From assembly GCA_946807835.1 (NCBI GenBank), contig OX327704.1, forward strand, positions 4,898,001 through 4,962,000: a DNA stretch of 64,000 bases. Reading direction: 5' to 3'. Below are positions 24,141 through 35,160 of the stretch, piece after piece (position 1 is the stretch's first letter; each line of letters begins with the position of its first letter). The notes under the pieces are model-generated. The model did not search any database. It was not told where the DNA came from and saw nothing but the letters and a program-made list of their open reading frames with translations. The DNA is from Ailanthus altissimus (Eukaryota > Streptophyta > Magnoliopsida > Sapindales > Simaroubaceae). Made by a program: the position numbers and the translations under genes.

Positions 24141-25700
24141 CGAGAAAGGGAGAGACCAAAACTATCAAACCATGAGACACCACAAGTTGAGCTTTCCTCA
24201 CTGCCCAAAGGTTTGAAACACGCATTCTTGGGACCAAGTGATACCTTCCCTATCATCATTTCTTTTGAACTTAGTGCTGAACAAAAGGAAAAATTGATAA
24301 AAGAACATAAGTCTGCACTAGATTGGACCATAACTGATATTAAAGGTATATCTCTATTTATATGCTCCCATATAATTCATTTAGAGGAAGGTGCCTAATT
24401 TGCTAGAGACTTTCAAAGAAGCTTTAACCCAACAATGAAAGAAGTAGTAAAGAAAAAAGTCTTGAAACTATTAGATGCAGGTATAATCTACCCAATTTTG
24501 GATAGTCAATGGGTAAGTCCAACTCAAGTAGTTCCCAAGAAATCTGTAACTACTGTAGAAAATGAGAGTGAGATACTTGTTCCAACTAGGGTAGTAAGTG
24601 GTTGGCGAATATGTATTGATTATAGAAAATTAAACACAGCCACCAGGAAAGACTATTTTCCATTACATTTTATTGACCAAATTTTAGAACGTGTAGTTGG
24701 ATATCCCTTTTATTGCTTTCTTGATAGGTATTCATGATATTACCAGATTACGATAGCTACAAAAGATCAAGTAAAAATCACTTTTACATGGTCTTTTGGT
24801 ACTTATACTTTTCGTAGAATGCAATTTGGATTATGTAATGCACCAGCTTTTTTTCAACGTTATGTGCTGAGTATTTTCTCTGATATGGTTGAGAAATGCA
24901 TGAAAAGTTTTACGGATGATTTGACTGTTTTTGGTGATTCTTTTTATTCATGTCTACTAAACTTAAAAGCTATTTTGAGTAAGTGTGAAGAAAAAGGATT
25001 GTGCTAAATTGGGAGAAATGTCACTTTGTGGTATCTTCAAGAATTATTTGGGGGCATATTGTATCTGAAAGAAGGATAGAGGTCGACATGGCCAAAAAAG
25101 AATTAATCTCTAAATTACTTACACCGAAAATGGTAAAAAATGTCTGATCTTTTCTTGGACATATTGCCTTTTATAGAAGGTTTATACAAAATATTTCTGC
25201 CATATCTAGACTATTATATAACTTTCTACTAAAAGATGCTAAATTTACATGGACATAAGAGTGTGAGGAGGCATTCGAAATATTTATTGCCAAACTCACC
25301 ATCGTTCCTATCATGCAATCACTGGATTGGAACCTCCTATTTGAGATTATGTGTGATGCACGTAATTATGTTGTAGAAGCAATTCTTGGGCAATAATAGG
25401 AGAGAAAATTCTTTGTTGTCTATTATGCTAATAAGACTTTGAATGATGCTCAAATGAATTACTCTACTACTGAAAAAGAACTATTAGTTATTATTTTTAC
25501 CTTAGATAAATTATGTTCTTATTTGATTGGTTCTCCTATTATTATTTTTACTAACCACGCAGCCCTTAAGTACCTTATTTCTAAGAAGGATGTTAAAGCC
25601 CATTTAATTAAGTGGATTCTTCTTTTACAGGAATTTGATCTAACCATTAAAGACAAGAAGGGTGCTGAAAATATCATTGCTGATCATTTATCCCACCTTT
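24141..25700 (+). pseudogene. Reverse transcriptase and RNase H of the Athila-like pol
   Basis: After a connector (24141-24400) the RT fingers read VVKKKVLKLLDAGIIYPI (about 24447-24500) and WRICIDYRKLNTATRKDYFP (about 24603-24662). The palm reads FRRMQFGLCNAPAFFQRY (24810-24865). The catalytic YxDD box is FTDD at 24909-24920, with both aspartates kept but Met changed to Thr. RNase H follows ([19 protein letters not shown], 25439-25498, then [13 protein letters not shown] and DHLSHL ending near 25702). Stops at 24397, 24735, 25004, 25396 and a shift around 25010-25430 split the frame. Overall similarity is good, so this is among the better-preserved coding in the window. Confidence 0.88.
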
Positions 25701-27075
25701 AGTTCACTGACTCCACTAATGTTCCATCTATTTGAGATGATTTTCTTGATATACATCTTTTTCACTGTAAGCCATGTACCTTGGTACGTACATATCATAA
25801 ATTATTTGATTTGTGGAGAAGTTTCATCTAATTGAAGTGTACAAGATAAGCATAAATTCTTGGTTGAGGTATGTCATTTTTATTTGGTTGATCCATATCT
25901 TTTCAGATGCTGCCCTGACAAAATTATAAGATGTTACATTCTTAAAAGTGAAGCTTCTAGTGTCTTAAAATTTTTTCATAGTGCTGTTTGTGGCAGTCAT
26001 TTTTCTATGAAAAAGATAGCTGCGAAGATTTTACAGTGTGGCCTTTACTGACCTACTTTGTTCAAAGACTAATAATTTTTTTCGTTCTTATGAAAGATGT
26101 CGAAAGTTAGGTATTGTATCTCAAAGACATATGATGCATTTTAATTATATTCTTATTATTGAGATATTTGATTGTTGGGGTATCAATTTTATAGGTCTTT
26201 TTTCCTCATCCTTTGGCTACCTTTACATCCTTCTAGCTGTTGACTATGTATAAAATGGGTGGAGACTGTAGCTTGCGTACTAATAATAACACAATTGTGG
26301 TAAAATTCTTAAAAGAAAATGTGTTATCTAGGTATGGTATACCATATGTTATCATTGGTGACCAAGGAATAAATTTTTGTAATCGTTCTTTTAAAGCTTT
26401 GATGCACAGGTATGGTGTTCTCATAAAGTTTCCACTTCACGCCATCTGCAAACAAATGGATAAGCCAAGCTAACAAATAGAGAGGTTAAACAGATTTTAG
26501 AAAAGATAGTTAACCTAAATCGCAAAGATTAGTCTCTACGCATTTTTAATATATTGTGGGCATATCGCACTGCATACAAAACCATCATAGGAATGTCTTT
26601 ATATCGACTCATCTATGGGAGAGCTTTCCATTTACCTATTGAGCTAGAGCATAAAGCTTACTGGACTGTCAAAGCGCTTAACTTTGATTTGAGCGCTGCA
26701 GATTTTCAGAGAAAGTTACAATTGTCAGAAATAGAAGAGCAATAAAATGATACATATGAAAGCTCCAGAATTTACAAAGCTAAAATGAAAGTGGCTTATG
26801 ATAAATAGATCTCAAGAAAATACTTCGAGCCAAATCAACGGGTTTATCTTTATGATTCTCGATTACATTTACATCCTAAAAAGTTGAGATCTCGATGGAC
26901 TGGTCAATTTGTTGTAAGGTACGTTTTTCCTAATAGTGCTGTCAAAATTGAGGACCCCACTGATGGGTGAATTTTCAAAGTGAATGGACAACGGTTGAAA
27001 AGCTATGTGAAAAAGGTAGATCACTCTATGTACCTAGACGAGATCCCTTTTGTGGATCTTGTCTATCATACTTGA
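25701..27075 (+). pseudogene. Integrase of the Athila-like pol
   Basis: The zinc-binding H..H..C..C region can be seen around 25985-26110 (CGSHFSMKKIAAKILQCGLY, then YERCRKLGIVSQRH). The core starts near 26165 with FDCWGINFIGLF, where the first catalytic Asp of the family WGIDFMGPF text is now Asn. IIGDQGINFCNRSF (about 26350-26395) holds the second Asp position, and [21 protein letters not shown] (26556-26620) is the segment after the catalytic Glu. The C-terminus (26810-27075) includes LHPKKLRSRWTGQF and ends near VPRRDPF. Several stops and frame changes make it nonfunctional. Confidence 0.85.
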
Positions 27076-28099
27076 TTAGGAATATATCTGTACCATATTT
27101 TATATTTTGACTTTTATTTTCTTTTGTATTTTATTTTATTCTTTTCCTTTTTTCTTTAGTGTGATTTTGTTTCCCGGTCAAGTGGTAGATACGGTACTTC
27201 ATGACTATTAAAGTCGATTTCTCAATTCTCTATCAAATGTCCCTTAAATCATGCATTCATCTATTTTCTTTTTCACATTCTTTCAAAATAGATAGCATTC
27301 TTGTTAACCTTAGAAAACGCTTTCCTTCATTGCCTCAAAATGCTATACTTAAGATTTACAAAGCACGGTGTGAAAGACTAAGATTATTAATATTGAGGAA
27401 TATCTCTGCGGATATTTGTTTATTAATCGAAGCCAATGTTTGATTATCTAGTGAGTCTACAAATGATTTTGTTTCTTTTATGTCTAGTTTTTGAAGAAGC
27501 TCCTATGCCAAAAGGCGAAGGGTAAAAAGGTAACAAGTCTATTATAACTGTGCTCGATGGAATTGTAACTGGAGTTTTCGTTCTTTAGGATTTGCATCTA
27601 GAAATTGAGAAAATAAAATTCATTTAATTAAGGGTGGATTGAGTAAAGAGTATTTGGATGATATTCTATTGACTGTTAAGACGCATCTTTGTGAGCTTGT
27701 TCAATGTGAACTTCGCGATTTATGGAATAAATTAAAAAATGAACATCAATGATATAGTCTCGGGAATTTGACTCTAAAAGATCCTGTTTGCCAATTTATA
27801 AGAAAATTGGATGGGAAGCTTATCTCGAACCTATAGAGGGCGTTTAAACTGTTACTGGACGTAAAACTTGAAGAAAATGTGAGCCACAATTACAACTACC
27901 TATATATGTGCATGCATCTTAATTTCAAACTTTTTATTTATTTTATGAATAGTAAGGCTACTTGTATAAATGTTTTAAATTCAAATCTTTTGGTTAAATA
28001 ATGCATGTAGGTCATAATCTTTGAATTTTTGTGTTTTATTTTCAAATCTCTTCTGATAAACTGTCAGGTTACCAAAATTAATTTTATCATTTGGTACTC
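27076..28099 (+). other. Post-pol region with two unrecognised coding-like stretches
   Basis: T-rich spacer (27076-27180) is followed by an open stretch of 80 codons at 27201-27443. A separate frame from 27543 to about 27880 is broken by only three stops and reads protein-like: YNCARWNCNWSFRSLG, then LSKEYLDDILLTVKTHLCEL and NLTLKDPVCQFIRKLDGKL. I do not recognise it. It may be the decayed env-like ORF found here in some Athila elements, or part of a second captured host gene. From 27900 to 28099 the sequence is AT-rich without motifs. Confidence 0.4.
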
Positions 28100-28107
28100 T
28101 ATAAATA
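28100..28107 (+). promoter_or_regulatory. Possible TATA box in front of the LOG pseudogene
   Basis: TATAAATA lies 53 bases before the inferred LOG start codon, within CTCTATAAATACAACACCTC, a good match to a plant core promoter. If real, the captured copy came with, or acquired, promoter sequence, unlike a plain cDNA copy. It could also be chance in AT-rich DNA. Confidence 0.35.
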
Positions 28108-28159
28108 CAACACCTCACTCTTTTCATTTTTATATATCGAGATAAAGGTGAGTATAGAT

Positions 28160-28744
28160 ATAGAGGAAACCTCAATTCAACGATTCTAAAATATATGTGT
28201 ATTTTATGGATTTGGTCATGAGAAAAATAAAGTGTTTGTAGAGGCAGCAAACAATCTAAGAAAAGTATTAACTGTAAGAAAATTTCATTTGATATATAGA
28301 GGGGGTAGCCTTGGGTTAATGGGGTGTGTGTCAACAACTACACATTTAGGAGGAAGTCAAGTTTTAGGTATTATTCTTAGAATTTTAGTGGTGGAAAACC
28401 TGACTGGGAAAATAATAGGGAAAGAATTACGAGTCTTATCTATGCATGAATGAATATCTAGAATGCTTTACTATATAGACGCTTTTATTGCTTTACCAGG
28501 TGGTTTTGGTACCTTGGAAGAAAATTTTCAAATTGCCTCTTCGACCCAGTTGAATATACACCGAAAACCCATAGGTTTGTTGAATGTTAATAATTATTTT
28601 GATTGGTTACTCTATTTTCTTGATCAAGTTATGAAATATAATTTTATTTCACATTCGGCGTGACAAATCCTTATTTTTGCTACCAATATAGATGAATTGA
28701 TTGATAAATTACAAGCAGTTACCTATGAACCTGATCGGCAATAA
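28160..28744 (+). pseudogene. LOG: Full-length intronless LOG-type cytokinin-activating enzyme pseudogene inside the Athila-like element
   Basis: LOG enzymes release active free-base cytokinin from cytokinin riboside 5'-monophosphates. The frame runs 194 codons without any frameshift or intron from an ATA (where ATG is expected, 28160) through EETSIQRF and ICVFYGFGHEKNK (family ICVFCGSxxGKN) to GGSLGLMGCVSTTTHLGGSQ, the diagnostic [11 protein letters not shown] near 28492-28524, [16 protein letters not shown] and a C-terminus EPDRQ before TAA at 28742. Family lengths are about 190-225, so it is complete. It is killed by the lost start codon and three in-frame stops (near 28190, at 28451 and 28661). 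The last two sit where the family has Arg (CGA to TGA), and the family CGS is now YGF. It lies in the same orientation as the retroelement, between integrase and the 3' LTR. Confidence 0.85.
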
Positions 28745-30000
28745 CTCAGATCAATTAGTCAGTAGGCCATAACAAGCGAGAACTGGATCTGACACTTCGT
28801 TTGTAAATTTTTCTTTCTTTTTTTTGTTTATTAGCATCATCATTTTAATTTATATTTGCTTAAGTGTCTCTCAGGTTTGTTTCTTTTGAATAACAGGTGT
28901 TTTAGGTAGTGTCTCATATACTTTATCTCTTTTAATTTAAACATTGAGGACAATGTTTCATCCGATTTTGAGGGGAGGATAGTAGACATAAGTTGTATTT
29001 TGCATTCTATAAAAAGATGATGGGGTCCGACATACCTATTTGATTAAAATGGCAGAGTAAAGAGTTCATTTTTGAACTCTTGAGATGTATTATAAGTCAA
29101 ATTAGATTAAGAATAATAGAGTAAGGAGTTTTCTTTTAAACTTTTGAAACGCGTTTTAACTAACTTGTTGCTATTTTGTTTTATATTTCATGCATTGTTA
29201 TTTATTGCATGTAGTCTTGGTAATTCTTGTATAAAAAAATTTACTTTTCTACCTAGGTATAATTTTAAAACTGTTGGGTTTGAGTCACTGTTTTTATTTA
29301 GATTACTAAATAATGACTTTTGAAATATTTTTTAGCACAAGAGAATTCTCATGTTTAAGTATATATTTCTAATCTCACATCATTTTTTAGTAAGTGGAAA
29401 GGTTGAGAAAATAACTTACGAATTTTTATTGATCTTTTCAATTGGTTAAGTTTTGTTTAGATTGATATTATTCGAATTAAGGAATAAGTTGGTTGCATGC
29501 TGAATGATTTAAAGTGAATTTTTAAATTATGTGTAATATATTTTGGTGAGAAACTATTTTTTATTTTGTAATGCTTCCTTGTATTTTTCAAAAAAATATT
29601 TACAGCAAAATACCAAAAAAACAAAAGAAAAAAAGAAGAATCTATTCAGTTTAATAAATTTTTAATTCAATTTTAGAAGAAAAATATTTTATAAGACAGT
29701 TTTCTCATCAAGCTATATTTGTATTATTCTCATAAGACAATTGAAGTCCTAAATTTGGTGCGTGTTAAGAATGATTGATTTCTAAACAATTGATTTTTCT
29801 ATCTTTGGATCAATGTTAGTTTTTATGACTGTCCTTAAAATTGACTTTTTCTTGAGCGCTTAACTGTTTTCCAACTCCATGAGAGAAATCTCAACCCTTT
29901 AAACAGTCATACACTTGTGAGGATATGCAGTTGAGGCTTTCACTTAAAGAATTTTTCAAGGCTATGTTGTGATTTGTGGTAAGAAAGTTATGGTTTAGGT
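28745..30000 (+). other. 3' untranslated region of the Athila-like element
   Basis: No coding text. ACATTGAGGACAATGTTT with GAGGGGAGGA (28943-28980) is the conserved post-coding sequence of the lineage and may include a polypurine tract, although the 3' LTR starts 1.2 kb later. The remainder is AT-rich. Confidence 0.55.
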
Positions 30001-30014
30001 CACACACACATATA

Positions 30015-30065
<51 letters not shown>

Positions 30066-30073
30066 ACACACAA
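30001..30073. repeat. (CA)n microsatellite
   Basis: A dinucleotide CA tract of about 73 bases interrupted by a few CATA/TATA units, just before the Athila-like 3' LTR. The minus-strand open frame over it (Cys-Val repeats) is an artefact. Confidence 0.97.
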
Positions 30074-30211
30074 ATTTAGAAGTTATAATTGAAAAAACCA
30101 TAATAGCAATAATGATTTGAACTGACTTTTTGTTTGAAATGCTTAGGTAGTTTTACATATTCTATTTACGCTTGAATTGCTAGGGATTAGTAATAAGCTG
30201 GTTGCGGGTTG

Positions 30212-31758
30212 TGATAAGTACAATAAAATGCATATTTGTTAAGAGATCCAGTCACCATTTAATGTCACTAATTTTAGCTTTTTTATTTTTTTAAGCTCGA
30301 AATAAATTATTGTCCTTAAATAGTGATTAATGAATGTTATTTGTATAGGTCTAGTAAATTAGATATAACTCTTAATGTAGAAATCCAAATGAAGAAATTC
30401 TTGAACCTTGAGGAATATGACTCAATCTTACACAAACTTGAAGAACAATTGAAAAGTTAAATCTAACATTTATGGGCCAAAATTGGGATATAATAGAATT
30501 GGATTACAACTTCCGCTCAGCTTAATCCACCTTATGTATTTGGATCGTATTTCACAAAATACATACCCAATCAGTATGATTCTTAAAGATAAGAAATATT
30601 GATTCAATTATCAACAACTCTTATGTTGATAGAAAAGTCCAAAGCAGTCGTTATCATAGACCAAATTGTATTGCAAATTGATGAAAGGGTTGTTGGCTAA
30701 AATCTAATATATCTTTGGTAGTTTATCCATATCTTATCGGATACTTATCCAAATTGTATGAAGTTGGTGGCTATGGAAAGAAGACACAAATTATACAACT
30801 TTTATATCTATTAAAAAGGCTACATTGATCATTTTCATTTCCAAAAATGTGCAGTAATTAGGTGAAGGAGTGGGCAGCCTAAATTATTAAAAATTGAAGT
30901 CACACTAAACATGTTTCCATTCATTGCCTATATAAGGAGCCTCTTAGGAGGCTAATGGACGGTTTTTGAATGCTTTAAAATTCTCTCATATAATTTCTCT
31001 TTACCACACATTGTAAGCGTTCTTGGCAAGGCTAGAGATGAACTTTTATATGTAATAAACTTACTTTTATACTTTGATTCTTTGTCAAGAGCTACAAATA
31101 TTTGTAAGTTTACTTGTGTCTAAACTCTTATCTAATATTTTTCTATAATCCAGAGGTTATAATTCTTATGTTTCATATATTTTTAGTCATGCTTTCGTTA
31201 TGTGATTCTTGTTGAATTATAATTGTTATTGGTTATATTATTTTACATGTTAATCCTTTACTGCAATATTGTCAATCGATATATTGTTAATCTGAGATAA
31301 TATGTAAAGAAAATTCAAATTGATCTTTTACTGCAATATTGTCAAAATGATATATTGTAGATCTTAGATAACTTGTATAAATGAACATGGTTTATGTTAA
31401 TGTTTGCAAAGATTTTAGTCATATCAAATACATATATTATCAAATGTGTCATATTTTACATATCTTTCGATTAATTGTTTGAGATGTGAAACTTTCAATT
31501 GAGTTATAAACATTGAATTAAAGTATAGAATAGATTTATAAAGCATAATTATGATTCTCGAAGCCTTGCTTACATCATCATAAGACTTCTCTTTTAATTC
31601 ATATACAATTCTATTTTATCCCCATAAACCAATTAGTTAATTTTCTCATTTGTGATTGTTTTAATATTTTTCACTAACCTATTTTGCCAAAAGCTTCCTC
31701 ATGGGATTGACACATCAATCTATACTGCAACAGCCATATTACATTTTGAGCGTAAACA
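30212..31758 (+). repeat. 3' LTR of the Athila-like element
   Basis: Starts TGATAAGTACAATAAAATGC and ends GAGCGTAAACA, collinear with 19183-20884 but without the internal ~145-base duplication. It keeps CTATATAAGGAGC near 30929 as a possible TATA box. Confidence 0.87.
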
Positions 31759-32520
31759 CATGCCATCCCAAAATGGTCAAAACTTTTGCCTACTCCTAAT
31801 ATTATATCCCTTATAACTTGATATTTGCTTATTTTGATCATGAGTACGTGGCTTATTATGTGTTTATGTCATTTGTTTAAAGTTATCAGAGCTATTTAGG
31901 GTAAAAATTTGAGAAAAATGTGCTAAATTTTAAAAAGGGGAATAAAATGCTCAATTTAAATCGTAAGTTTGCAGATAGAGGAATCGCCCTTCTTCCTATA
32001 AGATTAGATTAAATCGAAGAATCCCAAGTTCAACCTTGAACCCTAACCTCTTTGTGTAGCGGAATAACCTGTATATCAAGCAAAATAGCAAGAATTCAAA
32101 GTAGAATATAAAGAGCACAACATAATCACTTACGTGGTTTGACCGATTACCTACATCCACGGTGGATCCAAGGATCCTAGCCTTTCTTATTAACTCCTTA
32201 GAGATTTTACAAGGAAAACCCAATGAAAAACCCTAAAAAAGACCTAATGTTTAGTGTATCCTTGCTCTACCACGAACAATGAACACCTAAACAACGACTC
32301 CACCTTAACGCACACAAAGCACTTAGTGTCTACCCAATTCTTCCCCTCTCTTAAAGTTTTTCTTAATACTTGATCTCAACTAAAGGATTTACAAGGGTTT
32401 ATATAGGGATTATTTCGTGCCTACTAACCTTATTCCTTATTGGAGTAAGAGTTTATTTATTTTGAAAGTCGTAAACTTTCCAAAACTCAAAATCCAGATT
32501 AAAAATAGAATATCATCCCG

Positions 32521-32665
32521 CTCTAGTGCCGCGATGCTAAGGTCCTAGTACTGCAGTGCTGAGCCTCTTTGTGTCCAGCGTTATGGCACTCGAATCCTAG
32601 CATCGCAATGCTAGAGTTCTGTTATAGGCGTTATAATGCTCAGTTCTAAGCGCCGCGGTGCTAGC
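32521..32665. repeat. GC-rich palindromic array in the TR-GAG LTR (copy 1, left LTR)
   Basis: Units such as CTAGTGCCGCGATGCTAAG, TAGTACTGCAGTGCTGAG, TAGCATCGCAATGCTAGAG and AAGCGCCGCGGTGCTAG follow each other. The counterpart in the right LTR is at 34812-34965. Confidence 0.75.
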
Positions 32666-33176
32666 CCCTATTCCAACTCCGCGTTTTATTTTTTACTTCC
32701 ATCGTGTCTTCGAGTTTCGTTTCACTTTCCCTTTGTGTCCCACACGTCCTAGACTTCCCTATATATATTCCATATGTTCTAGACTTCTTGTGACTCTTCT
32801 ATTTGATATTCATCTCAATTCTTGTCCAAACATGATTGTTGAATCACCAAATCTCCAACAAACCCTTCCTTGATTCAAAACCTTCCAAATAAGAAGGCTT
32901 TTGGATCTGATCCACACCAATACTCTATCACCTAGAGTTGAGTCCAGTTAAGTCACCACCAAGACTTAACTTTCCCCGGGCTAGTGACTTTGGTCTCTAA
33001 AGGCATTCGTGCACCTTACATGGGGTATAGATGCGTTGCACTCCTTTTCAACACTCACACCTCGATGGGCACGGTTTGGATGTCATCTAATGGTCTGTAT
33101 TACCCTAACACCCCATGTTAGGCCACTCATAGCCATCCCAGTAAGCATATAGAGCCCCCAATTGTGGTTCTCACCG

Positions 33177-34257
33177 TCAAACCTTATAGGTCCTTTCTCC
33201 ACCCTCAGTTTTTTTTCCTACTCTAACCGAATACCCTTCTTCATCGAGCTTGCTTAGGGATATCAAGTTCCTCCTAAGCTTAGGAACATGCCTAACACCA
33301 TGTAAGTCCCTAGTTTCTCTACCTTGCATCCTCAATCTTACGTCACCAACTCTCATGATCTCACAAGTTATGTTATTACCCATTAGAGCTTTACCTCACT
33401 TGGATTTATAGTTGGTAAACATCGATTTGTCGGGCCAATGACGTGTTTACCGACGTGTTTACAACTTTGGTATCTTCCTCAAGTGTATCGATTGTAGCAC
33501 ACCTTCTTTAGCCTTTTGATTTAGGACAATCCTTCACAAAGTGTCATTCCTTATTACAAGGGAAACACTTCTTGGATCTTCTCCTCGATTGGTTGCTCTT
33601 CTTTCCTTTTATAAGCAATGCTAGTTCACTCTCAGAATCAGATCTCTTTGTCAATTCTTTTGAGTTCAATGATGTCTTGATGTTATTCATCGTTAAAGAC
33701 TCTTTACCATACAGTAGCGTATCCACAAAGCTTTCATAGCTCTTGGGCAATGAACTTAACAAGATTATGGCCCTCTCTTCATCCTCAATCTTGATGCCTA
33801 ATTATTCAAGATTTATGATGATCTTGTTGAACTCATTAATATGAGATCTCAATGAAGATACATCGTGTAATATTAACTGATGTAGTTTCTTTTTCACAAG
33901 AAGTCTATTTACAAGAGACTTCTTCGTGTATAATGCCTAAAGTCTCTTCCATAGCCCCAAAGCAGTTTCTTCATCGCTAACTTCCCTTAATACTTCGTCG
34001 CTCAATGCTAAGTTTGTGGTGATGTGAGCATTTTTTTTAATCATGTCCCAATCTTTCTGCCCGAATTTTGAGATTATCGTCCCTTCGTTAGTTAAGGAAC
34101 TGGCTTCCTCCAAAGCTAAGTCTAGCCCTTTCTTCACTAGTAGAGCCCTAATATTCTTCCTCCAAAGATTAAAGTTATTCATTCCATTGAACTTCTCTAC
34201 TTCTCGCTTGATTGTAGCCATAGTTTAAATGCCCCAAGTATGTATTATCGAACCTTA
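33177..34257 (-). pseudogene. gag and protease/pre-integrase remnant of TR-GAG copy 1
   Basis: From the right, the gag begins at 34221 with MATIKREVEKFNGMNNFNLW, the standard copia gag start, and runs to ETALGLWKRL near 33937. A middle part (about 33544-33900) includes LSSLPKSYESFVDTLLYG and the basic stretch before the zinc knuckle (KCFPCNKE near 33545, lacking the later Cys/His in frame). The last part (33177-33383) is MGNNITCEIMRVGDVRLRMQ followed by HVPKLRRNLISLSKLDEEGY, the protease-distal/pre-integrase text of copia. Frames change at least twice. There is no trace of integrase or RT before the left LTR. Confidence 0.85.
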
Positions 34258-34272
34258 GCTCTGATACCAGTT
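34256..34272 (-). promoter_or_regulatory. Primer-binding site of TR-GAG copy 1
   Basis: On the minus strand ACTGGTATCAGAGC is an exact initiator tRNA-Met type site directly after the right-hand (5') LTR, confirming minus orientation. Confidence 0.9.
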
Positions 34273-34811
34273 TTTAAATGGAGGAATCGGCCTTCTCCCA
34301 TGAGATTAGATTAAAGTGAAGAACCCCAAGTTTAACCTTGAACTTTAACCTCTTAGCGCAGTGGAATAAGTTGTATATCAAGTAAAATAGTAAGAATTCA
34401 AAGTAGAATATAAAGAGCACAGTACAATCACTTATGTGGTTCGGCTAATTACCTACGTCTATGGTAGATCCAAGGATCTTAGCCTCTCTTATTAACTCCC
34501 TAGAGATTTTACAAGGAAAAACCAATGAAGAACCCTAAAAAACGCTTAATGTTTAGTGTACCTTTACTCTACTACAAACAATGAACACCCAAACGATGGT
34601 TCCGCCCTAGCGCACATAAGTACTTAGTGTCTACCCAGTTCTTCCGTTCTCTTAGAGTCTTTCTTAATGCTTGATCTCAACTAAAAGGTTTACAAGTGTT
34701 TATATAGGGGTTATTTTGTGCCTACTAACCCTATTCCTTATTGGAGTAAAAGTCTGCTTGTTTTGGAAGTCCTAAATTTTCTAAAACTCAAAATTCAGAT
34801 TAAAAATGAAA

Positions 34812-34965
34812 TATCTCCCCACTCTGGCATTACAGCGCTGAGGTCTTGGCATTGCGGTGCTGAGCCTCTTTGCATCCAGCACTGTTGCACTTGGAAACTG
34901 CTTCCACGACGCTAGAGTTCTATTATAGGTGCCTCAGCAGTTAGCCCTGGTCGCCATAGTGTTGG
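34812..34965. repeat. GC-rich palindromic array in the TR-GAG LTR (copy 1, right LTR)
   Basis: Counterpart of 32521-32665, with units such as TTACAGCGCTGAGG and ATTGCGGTGCTGAG. Confidence 0.7.
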
Positions 34966-35160
34966 CCCTTATTCTAGCTCAGAATTTTTCTTCACTTCCA
35001 TCGCGTCTTTGAGTCCTATTTTACTTCCCTCTTCGTGTCCCACACGTCCTAGACTTCCCCATCCATATCCCACACTTTCTAGACTTCTTGTGACTCTTCT
35101 ATTTGATATTCATATTAATTCTTGTCCAAACAAGATTGTAAAATCACCAAATCTCCAACA

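Larger units (their letters stand above)
19183..31758 (+). mobile_element. Athila-like Ty3/gypsy retrotransposon, structurally complete but dead
   Basis: The element spans about 12.6 kb. LTRs are at 19183-20884 (1702 bp) and 30212-31758 (1547 bp), both beginning TGATAAG and ending GAGCGTAAACA. The flanks catcc (19178-19182) and catgc (31759-31763) agree at 4 of 5 positions. A primer site of the Athila kind follows the 5' LTR. Gag, protease, reverse transcriptase, RNase H and integrase follow in the gypsy order. Beyond pol lie 3 kb that include a LOG pseudogene and, near 28945-28985, the ACATTGAGGACAATGTTT and GAGGGGAGGA text that usually follows the coding region in this lineage. LTRs differ by many substitutions and small indels, and coding is broken, so the insertion is old. 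Confidence 0.85.
31968..35160 (-). mobile_element. TR-GAG copia derivative, copy 1 (gag-only, minus strand)
   Basis: A compact 3.2-kb LTR element. LTRs are at about 31968-32860 and 34272-35160, both ending CTCCAACA on the plus strand and containing AATCGCCCTTCT-like text at the other end. The internal 1.4 kb carries on the minus strand a primer site, gag and a protease/pre-integrase piece; integrase, RT and RNase H are absent. The flanks gtaag and gtaac agree at 4 of 5. The copy at 53181-56246 has the same layout, including the same non-coding tail, so the deletion predates both insertions and the family was mobilised in trans. Confidence 0.85.

Noticed and set aside
29891..30073. Minus-strand open frame with Cys-Val repeats
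   Set aside because: It is the translation of the (CA)n microsatellite.
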